Positions 47,342 through 58,383 of a stretch of DNA of 64,000 nt are shown piece after piece. The notes under the pieces were generated by a model. It was not told the origin of the DNA, did not search any database, and saw only the letters and a list, made by a program, of their open reading frames with translations. Numbering within the stretch: position 1 is the first letter of the stretch; each line of letters starts with the position of its first letter. The translations under genes and the position numbers were made by a program. The DNA is from Trematomus loennbergii (Eukaryota; Chordata; Actinopteri; Perciformes; Nototheniidae), in contig JAAOOA010000026.1 of NCBI GenBank assembly GCA_012861695.1, forward strand, positions 9,332,661-9,396,660, read 5' to 3'.

Positions 47342-49189
47342 ACTCCAGTCTGTGTGTTTGTGTTTGAGGTGACGACGTTATCAAACACCTGTGTGTGAGC
47401 CCAGAGATCAAAGATTACCATGGAGATGTGCAGTGAATGGAGAGCCTTTCCATTGATCTGAATGAGAGATAAACCTCTTACATTTCTAACTATAGTTTAA
47501 AAATGGTAGCAGCTATTGGTAAAATGTCAACGTCAGGACCCTGACGAGCGTCTCAGTCTGCTTTTGTGTACTTTCGGGTCAATAATGTGGCATTTTTGGC
47601 AGATTTACTAAAGGTGTGCAGCTGGTGCTCTGAGGAAAGATCAGGCTGAATTTACAATGGGCCTTAATGGAGACATGTTGAAAGTTTTTGTCACTTCATG
47701 CCCTCAAGAGGCATTTTGTTTAATTTTTTTGCTTATTTTATTTTATTTTTCAACGTAGGAGAGGTGTTCCTAAGTTGTTCATGAAAAATGATGTCCAAGG
47801 AGTGTCGGGTTCGGGAATTATGGCAGGTTTAAAAAAATGTAAGGAGAATTTCAAGCTCTGCTCCACTCTAGCTGTGACATCACGCACTCTAAGCCTTAAC
47901 GAGCTGCGCAATTAATGTTAAAATCTGAAGAAGGCCTCTTTACCAAGCTCCAAACTAAGTTAAATATCTCAAAAAGTGTAAAATATATCAAAAATCTGAA
48001 TACAATTTCAATAGCTGAATTTCTTGTGATCATTTTAAAGTTGGAATGAAGTCTCTAGCTGAAAGTATGTGGAAGGAGTAGCATTTGGCGCACAGTGTAG
48101 GTACAAGAGGATTTGAAGGTTCCTCCCATTGAGTTACATGTTAAAAAAGAGTTTAAAAAGCTGAGTATTTCAAAAAGTATAACATATTTTGAAAAGGTTG
48201 AAAGTTTCCCATCATGTGCTGAAAAGGCTGAATATGTTGATATTTGAATCGTTTCTGTAGCTGAAGGTATGCTGAAGTTATTGAGAGCCAAACTATTTGG
48301 TGAAATAAGAAAAAGAAGATAAACAGCATTTGCACTAATTATCTGCAACAATGATGCTTAAATCTGTTATAATGAAATTATACCCTATGATGTCATTGCG
48401 TCTTCTTTTCCTGGATTCATGGCGACTAGGCAGTAGATGTGATTATTAAGAAGTTTTGTAATGTAAATTGCGTCTCTGGGACAATAAAGTTTAAATCTTC
48501 CACATACAATCCAGGACAAGTGTGTTCCAAAGATGTCGGATTTGAGGTGAAAGGGACGGCCTTACATGGTTTATTTTTATTATTTGCAGACACTACAGTT
48601 TCTGGAAAAAGTAGAGGGGATCATTTTTCAGCAGGGGGAGTATTTGTCTCACTTTAGGTTCTCCGACAACAACTAAGATTAGATCAGTATATGATGTACA
48701 CTGTAAAGGAAATGTAAAGTAATGTAAATGCAGTATGAGATGTCGATATGTGCTGCTGTTTTCAGCCATTACAAGTCAAAGGAAACAACACCTTTTCACA
48801 ACAACACCAACTCTGATTGTCCTGAGACCCACTTGACTTCAGTGAACGTTGGTCGTGGTTGATTTTTTATGGACATTATAACTGCAAAATATATGGTAGA
48901 ATACACAGCTAGAATAAACATACTATACTATAGTTGACAATGCAGCCTCGTACATTTGAATGTTGTAGCAGTACTTCTGTAAACACATCTGAGTTACGTA
49001 CAAAACTATCTAAAGTCTGTACCCCTTTGTTTGAGGAACTGAATATGAAACTTCGCGAATGAAACTAATATTAGATTATTGAGCGGCCGAGAAAAAAACG
49101 GTTCTGCTTTGTTGATAACAAGTCTCATCACACTTACATGAAGTCTTAAAGCTGTTCGGGGGGGCGGGGGCTACAGGTGCCCGATGGGC
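47342..49189. other. Spacer upstream of the sftpb-like gene
   Basis: No gene or clear repeat recognised. The last few hundred bases may hold regulatory sites for the downstream gene. Confidence 0.45.
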
Positions 49190-49193
49190 CCGG

Positions 49194-49204
49194 ATAAATA
49201 TAAG
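49194..49204 (+). promoter_or_regulatory. TATA box of the sftpb-like gene
   Basis: ataaatataag lies 80 bases before the ATG, just after a GC-rich stretch, and would place transcription start near 49230. This is the clearest core promoter in the window and fits a tissue-restricted gene. Confidence 0.65.
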
Positions 49205-49273
49205 CTGCACTCACAGTTCCCCTGTGCAGACCTCAGGAGGGACATTCAGATAAACACCTGAAAATATCTGACG

Positions 49274-52200
49274 ATGGCCATGCTCAAGATCGCTCTGCTT
49301 CTCGCCGTTTGTCTTGAAGGCTGTGGTGAGACTATACTTTATTTTACTAAGATTATCCTAACAAAGTCAATCGTCAAAAAATGAGAGATAAGACATGTAA
49401 CAATGAGGAAGATTAATTAAGAATATTTCCCCCTGCAGCTTTGGCTTCAGCTTTGCAAGTTGATGCTGTGCAAAGTGTTCCTGACGACCAGAGAGCAGTA
49501 AGTACATCATTTAAAAAACTTCTTGCAACAAAAATATAATTTGGAATTAAAACACACTTGATTATGATGTTGAGGTTTACAATAAGTTTGCATTGCATAT
49601 CCTACAGATTAAGAACTCAGATATAGTTTATGCAAATACAAATTGTATTGTGTGGTTAAATTGTATGGTGTAATGCATTTAACAACCTTTTGCAGTGAAT
49701 GAAGAAGTGTTCATATTATTGACATCAAAAATCAAAAATCAACAAAGTGATAATAGCAGAGTGAAAAACACTCAACAGAATAAATGTCCTTAAAGTATTG
49801 AAGCAAAAGTATGTGTGTTGCCCCTAGGGCAGATATAGTAGTAAATAGGACATGAATAGTCAGTTAATACTGACGCATCAATACATAATCGTATAAGGTG
49901 GCAAATGTTGAGCTTATTATACCAGTATTAAAAACAGTTAGGTAGTTCAACCATGGCAGATTTTTAGAGTGATTATCATTCTTTAAAACAGGCCACAACT
50001 AGACACTGTCGAGTCACATGTAAAAGTTTTGATTCAAAAACTATACATTGTATTTCACTGACCTTAAAAAATGTAAAAAGAAATCTTAAAATGTAAAGTA
50101 CTAATATGTATATCCACCAAATTAATGCTGTTGAGTAAAAGGTTAATTATTTCTCTGAATTGTAGTGGAATACAATTATTGAGGGTACAATAAAAAAGAA
50201 AAGTGTAAAGGAAAGTGCAAGTGCATCAACAATTGTACAGTACTTACATAAACATTAGTTACTTTTCAGCAATGCTATTTTGGAGGAGCTATGGTAGTGC
50301 TTCAGGAGGACAATATGATACTTCAAGGCCATCATTCCATTTTTAGCAAAAAACGTAGAATTAATGGAAATGTTCACATGAATTAAAAGCAATTAGACAC
50401 ATGTAAAGACGTGGTTGACTTCTTAGTAAGAGAACTGAGATTTGCATTTCTTCAAAATCAGGAAGTCTCTTCATGGCTGAAGCTCCACAACTTTCACATG
50501 GTTTTATACTGTTTCGATTTTGACCATAGCGGAACTGATACAGCCATACACTAGTTATTTCCTTGTAAATCATACAAAAAACCTTAAAAATAACAAGAAG
50601 TGCCTTTCACAAATGTATCTCATGCTCACATCAACTTAGAATAAGGAACCTGGAGTGTGTAAGTGTTCAAATCTATTTCAGATGTTTATATATTTTCATG
50701 AGGTGTCTTTACTTTATACTCAGACTGGGGATGTCTGCCAGGACTGCACTAAAATAATTGAACTCCTTGTTGACATGATCTCCAACGCAGACCTCCAGGT
50801 GAGTACACAAGTCAACTAAGCAGTACAAGTGTTCAAGAGGATTTAATTATATTATTGATATTAGTTTTGTCCATATTCAAGTCACGATTACACACAGTGC
50901 ATCTCAAATGCTACATTTCACCCAATAATAAAACATTAACTTCCACCTGTTCTTTTATCAGTTGAAAATCATTCTTGACATTCAGAGATGCAAATCATTT
51001 GAGATCAGGCATGCATTACAGTGGTATTCAAGCATGCACAAAGTAAAGGTTCTCTTTTCTTTTTTTATGCAAAACCACTTCTCTTTTTTCTATTTCTACA
51101 AAAAGTTGAAATGAAATTTCACAGGTTTTTCTTGTTTCTCACCTGACCCCAAAGATCCTCTTTCCTCTGAGCTCGTTCTGGTCTTTGGAGATAAAACTGT
51201 AATTGTGAATAAAGAGTTCAGTTCAGTAATTATAAATACCCAGAAACATTTTGTTTACCAATATTGAAAATAATGCATAGTGCTTTATAAGGCAAAGTAA
51301 AGATGGAACAACAGGACGTGTACAAAATAGAACCTGTTACTTTGAGTGTCACATTGGAAAATTACATTTATAAGTCGAAAAACAATGTGAGACCTGTGGG
51401 GGAAACTTCTGAAGCAATTGGAAACAGGACTCAGAGAGCTGGAGCTTTGATGGCAAACACTGGTGGTTTATTTGGAGTTACAGCCGGAGAATTGACAAGA
51501 CAGGTGGTGTGTCACGGTTGACACAGCAGTTGCCAAACCAATTCTGAAGAACTCTTCTGCAGCTCGATGTTTTAACTAGTTCGGAGTGTGATAATCAACA
51601 TTCTTTATCAGTGAGACTAAACAATTATGGACCCTGAATCTAACTAGAGCTCTCGTCCATCTAAAAGAATGTGTGCCAGGGAACCTACGTCCCTGAACAG
51701 TAAACTACCTCATGGCGGCTTGTGCTCTGTCATAGACTGGCAACAACAATGCGCCCAAGCTGCCCCTCCTTAAGAGAGATAGCAGCAATACCCAAGGCTG
51801 TAGAAGACCTATGTAATGGAAAAGGAGACAGTGAGAAGTGAAAATGATGAACTGTGTCGAAGGTTGAATACCTAAGCAAATTATTCCCTAACAAGACCTT
51901 GCTCTAAACCAGGGGTCTAACTCAAATACACAGTGGGCTAAAATAAAAAAAATCGGTACTAGTCGAGGGCCGGACTGGTTCAATGTTTATTGCAAAACTT
52001 ATTGAAATGAACTTATTGCACATATTAAACCTGGAACTAACAAAGCTTAAATGATTGCCTATAAAAACAACATTAAACATTAAAGGGGACCTATCATGCA
52101 AAATGCACTTTTGTACGTCTTTTATACATGAATATGTGTCCCCGGTGTTCCAGGGAACTCACCAAGTGTCAGAAAACACAACCCTCTCTATTTTCCTCCA

Positions 52201-54998
52201 TACCCAAATCTCTAAAAAAGGGGCTGCAACGGATCTGATAAAAACTGATCCAGATTTGAACACTTTACTGACGTCAGGAAAGTGGCGCTACGGCTATTGG
52301 GCCAACTCTCCACCTATCAGGGGAATGTGGGGTTGGGCCACGGCCGGCCATTGCCGCTCGAAAGCACTGGAGACGCTGTAGTACATATGCCAGGCCTGTA
52401 AGTGGCGCTGTAGTCTGACACAAAAGCAGCGAAGAAGACTTCCCGTGCATGGTTACCATGGTTACCCTTCTGTTTATTCTCCACTGTGGCTTTTTTTCTC
52501 CCACCCATCTTCCGGACAAAATTAGAAAAGTGCCGGTCAAAGGTCTTCTTTGTTATTTATTGAGCTTTAAAACAAATGAATAACGACTCTATAGGCCTAT
52601 AATAATATAATAAAACCATAGACTGTATATATAAATAAAACACGGAGGACGGAGATCTTTTTTTCTCCCCCTCTTGACTTGATCAGAGCACGGCTACCCT
52701 CTCCTGCAGGGGGGCGTGGTCTCACAGAATCAGACCCGTAGACAGCAAACAGCAAATAGAGCGAAATGAGGCATGGCTAAAATGCATGATCTGTTTGGTA
52801 TTTTGAAAACAGAAACGTATAAATATACCTTATATAGGTATGGCCCTACAATATATCATTTAAATATAGCATGATAGGTCCACTTTAAAGATGATACAAA
52901 TGACAGTTGAAAAAATGTGGTGTGTAAAAAGTTTTAAAAAATCGTAGAAGTAATAAATAAGAGATACTCAAGTAAGTTGCATCAAGGTTTAACTTAAGTA
53001 CAGTTGAGTACAAATACTAGTTACTCTCCACCCTTTTAAAGACCACACACCTAATGCAGAACTGTATTTCAGAAAAAGATGATGGATGGCATTGAACATG
53101 TGTGTGACCTCCTGCCTGGGCCAGCTACCACTGCCAAAGTCTGCAAAGACCAGGTGGAGAAGCTGTTCCCAGTGGCCCTCAACTTCATTGTTGGTTTTGT
53201 GGTAAGTAAACGTGTGTCATATAGTCTCTAGTTTGCCTTTAGTGTGTCTGATGCTAAAGAGAGGTTTATGTCTTGATCACATCTTTTGTAGAAACCAGCA
53301 GATGTCTGCAATGCGATCGGTCTCTGTGGCTCCGGTGACGAGCAGGAGAAGATGCGCAGCTTTTTGGTCAAGGAACTCCTTCAGTTGGCTCTGACAAACG
53401 AAAATGTCAGTAAAGTACAGCAAGTACTCCTCTAATAGACAGTATACGTTACATTAACACACATCTTGTTACATCTTCTGAGCCATTACTTATATGCAAT
53501 AGTCTGAACCTTGCACATTTCTGCACAATCTTTAAAACAGCACAGCCCTGCTACATTGAAATTGTATTTTTTTGGAAATTTTTTTCTTATTTTATCTCGT
53601 TTTAGATTTGTAAACAGTTTTTGTAACAATTCTCCAACTAAATTCCTTTTACTGTATTATGTCTGCACCATTATACACCAAAGATAATACCTTAAATGTG
53701 TAAACCTACTTGGCAAATATCCTAATTCTGATTCTGCTAGAATGGACACATTTGAAAAGATTATATCATATATGGACCATAGGTGTTGACAGGCTCTTTG
53801 GGCTTTACTCCCTCTGCTGTTTGTGTCAGGTGCAGCCCACAGTCACATGCCCCTTCTGCCTTCTACTCATCAAGACTTTGGAGGAAATGCTGCCAAAAGA
53901 CAGGACTGAGGTGAGTCACGCTCATGCAGTCAAGGAACACACACAAACAATATCCCTTTGTTCTGCACACCCACACAGACATGCAGATAACTCTAGGCAG
54001 CACTGACGACTTTAGGACGTCTATGACTTTTGCAGGATGCTGTGATCAAGCTGCTGGGGGAGATCTGTCATATTTTGCCATCCAAGTTCAGACATCAGTG
54101 CGAGGACATCGTTGGCAAGTTTAGCAAGACTGTGCTGGATGCAATTGTGAGCCAAGCCACCCCTCAGACCATCTGCACTCTGCTCCATATGTGTGGCGGG
54201 CAGGAAGCTCCTGTTGTGGGTGAGTCTGGTTCCCCCCCAGGGATGTGTGCAGGGCTTCATCTTCAAACTTATTTTAACAAGGGTTCTCTAAATCAACCAC
54301 ATACAAGCTTGATGTTGGATAACTTAATATCAAAAAGTAGGGCCTGAATGCCTTATCTGGTTTTCAACGTAATGTAAAAAACGACCAACATCCTAAAAGT
54401 GTATCAAAAAATGTGGATAAAACTTGAAAAAGTCCAATTATGACACCTTCTTGCAGGAAACCAAAACACAGGCAAAGGGGCTTTCAGGTGGCCAAATGAA
54501 ACACACCATTACTTGACTTAAGTTTTCGATTTCCCATGTTTGACCATCTTTGGACACATTTGGTATAAGTAAGCACACAACTCAAGAACAAATACAACAC
54601 ATGTCTACTTAAGTAGAGATTGCACATATTATATCTTTAAGTTATACCAGTATTACATCTTACCCGTGGGAAAGCAGGAAAAAACCCAAACAAAAATATT
54701 AACTTGATAAAGGATGACTAATCAATGATCAAAATTAATAGATTTTCTATCAACAAATAATTCAAATATCACATGTCCGTTTTTGTTGTCCCTCTCAGAC
54801 CCATGCACTTTGGCAACATACAGGTGCAGAGACATGGAGACTGCCTTCAAATGTGGAGTGAGTCAAACAAAAATAAAACTCTCTCTAAACACGGTTAACT
54901 TCTGAATGCTAAGTAGTGATTACCTCTGCTTTCTCTACACCACACAGACTGTTTTCTACTGTCAGAAATTTGCCTGGAATCGTTACAACACACTTTAA
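49274..54998 (+). CDS. sftpb: Surfactant protein B-like saposin precursor (sftpb), 9 coding exons
   Basis: Secreted precursor of saposin-type, lipid-binding peptides. Exons 49274-49325, 49439-49497, 50724-50798, 53073-53201, 53292-53405, 53830-53910, 54036-54219, 54799-54857, 54948-54998; all phases fit and the frame is intact, giving 267 residues. A signal peptide (MAMLKIALLLAVCLEGC) precedes two SapB domains, each with six cysteines: residues about 40-118 (from VCQDC to IGLCGS) and 146-226 (from VTCPFC to LLHMCGG). A C-terminal SapA-type tail follows (DPCTLATYRCRDMETAFKCG, then VFYCQKFAWN). Human SFTPB is longer (381 residues, three SapB domains and a SapA at each end), so this protein lacks one SapB and the N-terminal SapA. 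Linkage to ggcx and mat2a matches human 2p11.2 and supports sftpb over prosaposin. A SapB peptide with antibacterial rather than surface-tension roles is possible in fish, but that is inference. Confidence 0.85.
51910..52080. mobile_element. hAT-type fragment split by a MITE (sftpb intron 3)
   Basis: Starts caggggtctaactcaaatac and contains gtcgagggccggactggttc, a known hAT terminal pattern. It is cut at 52080 by the TTAA MITE. Confidence 0.55.
52084..52884. mobile_element. TTAA-flanked MITE copy C, 801 bp
   Basis: Inverted ends AGGGGACCTATCATGC and GCATGATAGGTCCACT lie between TTAA at 52080-52083 and 52885-52888. It shares its left ~300 and right ~100 bases with copy A but has a longer middle, so it may be nearer the full-length form. 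No transposase frame is present. Confidence 0.8.
52900..53042. mobile_element. hAT-N end fragment next to sftpb exon 4
   Basis: The opposite strand reads gggtggagagtaactagtat and ctcaactgtacttaagttaa, the terminal words of the hAT-N family seen in ggcx introns. It lies 31 bases before exon 4. Confidence 0.5.
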
Positions 54999-55563
54999 AA
55001 TGTTAAAGTAAGTGGATTTCTACTAGAACTTACATTTGTGTTATTAAAAATAGAAAACACAGCAGCAGAAACATTTCTCCCTTTTCTCTTTTCAGGATTG
55101 GACTGATTGCAATGTTCCCATGGACGACCAAGATCTCTCACCAGCAAGCTGCAAATATTTCCCTTATTGCTCGGCCCGTGCCATTCTCTATGATAAATAA
55201 CCTTTCCAGACACTGATCGATATCTTGTGCATTTTTTTTTTTTGCATCGCCTGCCAGGACCTAGCTTGACCAAATATCATAAACAAGAAGGTGATTTGAA
55301 TTGTAATGGGATTAAAAGTACTAACAAACAGATACAAAGCTCAACTCTAGGAAGAGAAAGTTGAATGATTAGGATATAAAATGAAAGGTCTTCACAAATA
55401 TGTTTACTTGACAAGATTTTTGTACCAATCTTTGTTATGTACATAGTTTCATTGCTTTGTCTGCTGTTTAGTTTATTTTCTTAATCCTTCATACAGTCAG
55501 ATGATCGCAGGAGAATTATCTGAATAAATGTTTAAAATCACTTCATCCTTCTCCTCTTCTGCC

Positions 55564-55569
55564 AATAAA
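55564..55569 (+). terminator. sftpb-like poly(A) signal
   Basis: AATAAA about 570 bases past the stop codon. A likely 3'-UTR intron lies between 55010 and 55095 (gtaagt to ttttcag), so the stop would sit just before a splice site. Confidence 0.5.
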
Positions 55570-56045
55570 CAGTCAAAAAAAATGATGTTTCTACCGTAAA
55601 TTATTTTGTCAGACTGTGATTGTATGGGCAGCTGTTTGGTGTAAATCAATAACTGGTAATACATGAAACCGAATGTAAGTACTGCAAAGTGCTTCACTTT
55701 CAAAGTGAAGTGAATTCTTTCATACAACACAAATTATTTGACTGAGTGTAAAGGTATGTATGGGTATTCATATGAAAGCCAGAATATTTCTACAATGCAC
55801 CTCTGCCTCAGAAGGTGGTCCTCTTCAAAGCATCTGTATACTGTAGTTCATGTTTTAGTATTTATACTTAAAACTACAACATTTTGTCATTTGTTGTATG
55901 ATCAATTCAATTGTTAAAGGATTATAAGAAAGTAACGGTGAAGTCAGTGTAGAGTATAGTCTTAAAATTAAATGACCAGCATCCATTTCATGATACAAAA
56001 TAAAAAGCCAAAAGGACAGCAATTGAGCAATAAAGAAGAGTGCAG

Positions 56046-56051
56046 TTTATT
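56046..56051 (-). terminator. mat2a poly(A) signal
   Basis: Minus-strand AATAAA (plus tttatt), giving a 3' UTR of about 2.3 kb that contains all four hairpins listed below. Confidence 0.5.
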
Positions 56052-56319
56052 TTTTAAATGGTATTGAAAGAGGAACTCAACAACTCAGACTCATCAGTGT
56101 GAATTGTTGAAGCAGGAGATTTTACCACATCAGTTTAGAAGATCGGGCCGGATTTAATTAGGCAAGGAGTAGGATACTTGGGGGGAAAGGGATAAGGGCA
56201 TTGCAGCAAAAGAGAAAAGGCACTTTTACACATCCAGCAACCGCAGTGAAACTTCATCAAGTTATACAAACGATTGAACAGTAAATAATGTTACCCAACC
56301 ACAGGAGAGAACGTAAACA

Positions 56320-56346
56320 GGCTGGTTTCTCTGTACAACACCAACC
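56320..56346 (-). promoter_or_regulatory. mat2a 3'-UTR METTL16-type hairpin 4
   Basis: On the RNA strand GGUUGGU pairs with ACCAGCC (7 bp, one G-U) around a loop that contains UACAGAGAA at 56335-56327. In mammals the A of this nonamer in MAT2A hairpins is methylated by METTL16. Confidence 0.85.
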
Positions 56347-57426
56347 AAGCATTTGTCTCGTCTGTGGAGGAGCAACAGGATGCAAACATATTGTTAACAA
56401 ATATTTGAGAGGTAAAGTTATTACAGTGAATGATCACTTGGTTACAAGCTTAATTAGGAATGCTCTCAGCCCTTTCTGTGGTTCCTTTCTGTGTTGCAGT
56501 ACACTCGAGGATCCACAAGGCGATGCTAGAGGAGCCAAACTGAATCAGTGACATCAGAGCAGAAAACAAATCTTTATGTCAGTATTATATGAGAAAACAT
56601 TGCCACCTGGCTACACACTGAGGACATTTTTTTTTAGACACGCAGCTCAGACAAAATAGCAAACGTGATGATCTAAAGTTGAAAACCGACTACACTCGGG
56701 CTTGCAGCTGGCTTAGCAAATATATTGTGAAGATACTCATCCGAGAGTAAAGTCAAAGGGACGCATTGAAATGCATATACAGTGTATACACAACGTATTC
56801 GGGGTCAATCTGGCCAGGGTCCCTGGCACACATCACCCAACTTTATCTGCATTTCCGCACTAAACCCTCATTAAAGCCAGGACTTATTGATTAGTTTAAC
56901 TAACTAATAATTTTAAAAAAGAGACTTGTGCCATCCATAACGGTTTGGTATAAGAATGCCGTTTTAAAAACATAAATAATAAAGAAAAAGAAAAGCTGAA
57001 TATTCATTTAGGAACTACTCTACAGTACACACAACATTGAAATAGAGGCCTTTTCCACTTTTGGTAACTCTAAGAACCAATGTGCTGTGCAATTCAAGTT
57101 AAACCGAACAGTAGCATATTCTGACCCCTGTCAGCATGAGTACAACACCAACTGCTGGGAAGACGAGAGCAGTAATGTAATGTCTTACATTCACTTAGCC
57201 GACTGTGCACTGTTTGTCTGTGGCCTCATCTTCCACCATACAAATCTACCTTTCACATTGTGTGCACGTGAGACTAAAGGTGTCGGGGAGCCATATATTT
57301 AGATAAAAAAAATTAATATTGTGGCACACATTAATCAGCTGTCCATCCTTACTGGTCCCACAGTAGTCAAAGCCATTTTATAAAACAAGATGCTGCCCTG
57401 GAATAAAGGCAGCTCCTGCCTGGAGG

Positions 57427-57465
57427 CGACTGAGCTGGGTTTCTCTGTAGCTACACCCAGAGTCG
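57427..57465 (-). promoter_or_regulatory. mat2a 3'-UTR METTL16-type hairpin 3
   Basis: CUGGGU pairs with ACCCAG around a loop with UACAGAGAA (57449-57441). CGACU/AGUCG extends the stem below a three-base bulge. Confidence 0.85.
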
Positions 57466-57617
57466 GCTCAGGCAGGGTGTGTAGTGTACCACGCCTTTAT
57501 CTTGAAAACATTGACATGATGTGGAACATTCACATGAGATTTAAACCAAGAAAATAAATTACAAAAATTTAGTGATTTTATGGTGCAGTCCAACAAAACC
57601 ACAAGGTCATTAGCAGC

Positions 57618-57644
57618 TTCTGACTTCTCTGTAAAACGTCAGAA
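57618..57644 (-). promoter_or_regulatory. mat2a 3'-UTR METTL16-type hairpin 2
   Basis: UUCUGAC pairs perfectly with GUCAGAA around a 13-base loop that ends in UACAGAGAA (57633-57625). Confidence 0.88.
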
Positions 57645-58325
57645 AGACAATGGCCTGAAGGGACAGCACGAATGAGAAAATGATCTGATTTATATCAAAT
57701 CAAGTCATGTGATTGATCCTGTTTGTGTCAGCAGAATTACACAAACAACGGGTGAGGTTATGAGGGGAACAGAGCAGAGATTTTTTGCAATACTTGACTG
57801 CTTGTTACCAAACACAGCAAGGGGAAATGACATGAAAAAAAAACTGAGCACGCCAACTGCCACTGATCACTTGTATGACTATACTACAGTGAGATCCAGA
57901 TCAAAGCTAGTAGTAAAAGAAATATCCTGCACACCATGAATACTAGCAAACACCCATATGGATCACTATGGAAATCTTCTAGAAATAAAGTTTAAATACA
58001 TACCGCAGAGATTAAGTGATTCTATTCTTAACTAGCATTATCGGGGATATAGATGGCCATTATTGATTCAAAATGTGGCGAGCTGCCAGAATAAAAGATA
58101 AACAAAAGCTGGCAGCACTGCTCGAATCTGTAGTGCAATACTTCCAGCATGGTTTTCAACTTCATACATGCAACTCAAATACTCTTTATGTTTAATAGAG
58201 ATGTGTACAATACTAACAGGTGGAGAAAGGGAATGGTTTTCATGATGTAGAAGCTGCGCTGATGTGGCTGTGTGTGAGGAGGAAGAGGGAGGAGGATGAT
58301 AAAGGAGGATGAAGGAGGGAGTAGA

Positions 58326-58361
58326 CGGGCACAGGTTTATCTGTAGTACACCTCGTGCCCG
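58326..58361 (-). promoter_or_regulatory. mat2a 3'-UTR METTL16-type hairpin 1, variant loop
   Basis: Starts 22 bases after the stop codon. CGGGCAC/GUGCCCG and AGGU/ACCU form an 11-bp stem with one bulged G, and the loop carries UACAGAUAA (58345-58337), one base off the consensus nonamer. The position matches the stop-proximal hairpin hp1 of human MAT2A, which governs retention of the last intron. That intron here is 58487-58579, only 93 bases. Confidence 0.85.
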
Positions 58362-58383
58362 CTTAAAGATTAGAGGAAGGGGT

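Noticed and set aside
53212..53394. Plus-strand frame overlapping sftpb exon 5
   Set aside because: Off-frame shadow of a real exon whose phase is fixed by its neighbours and cysteine pattern.
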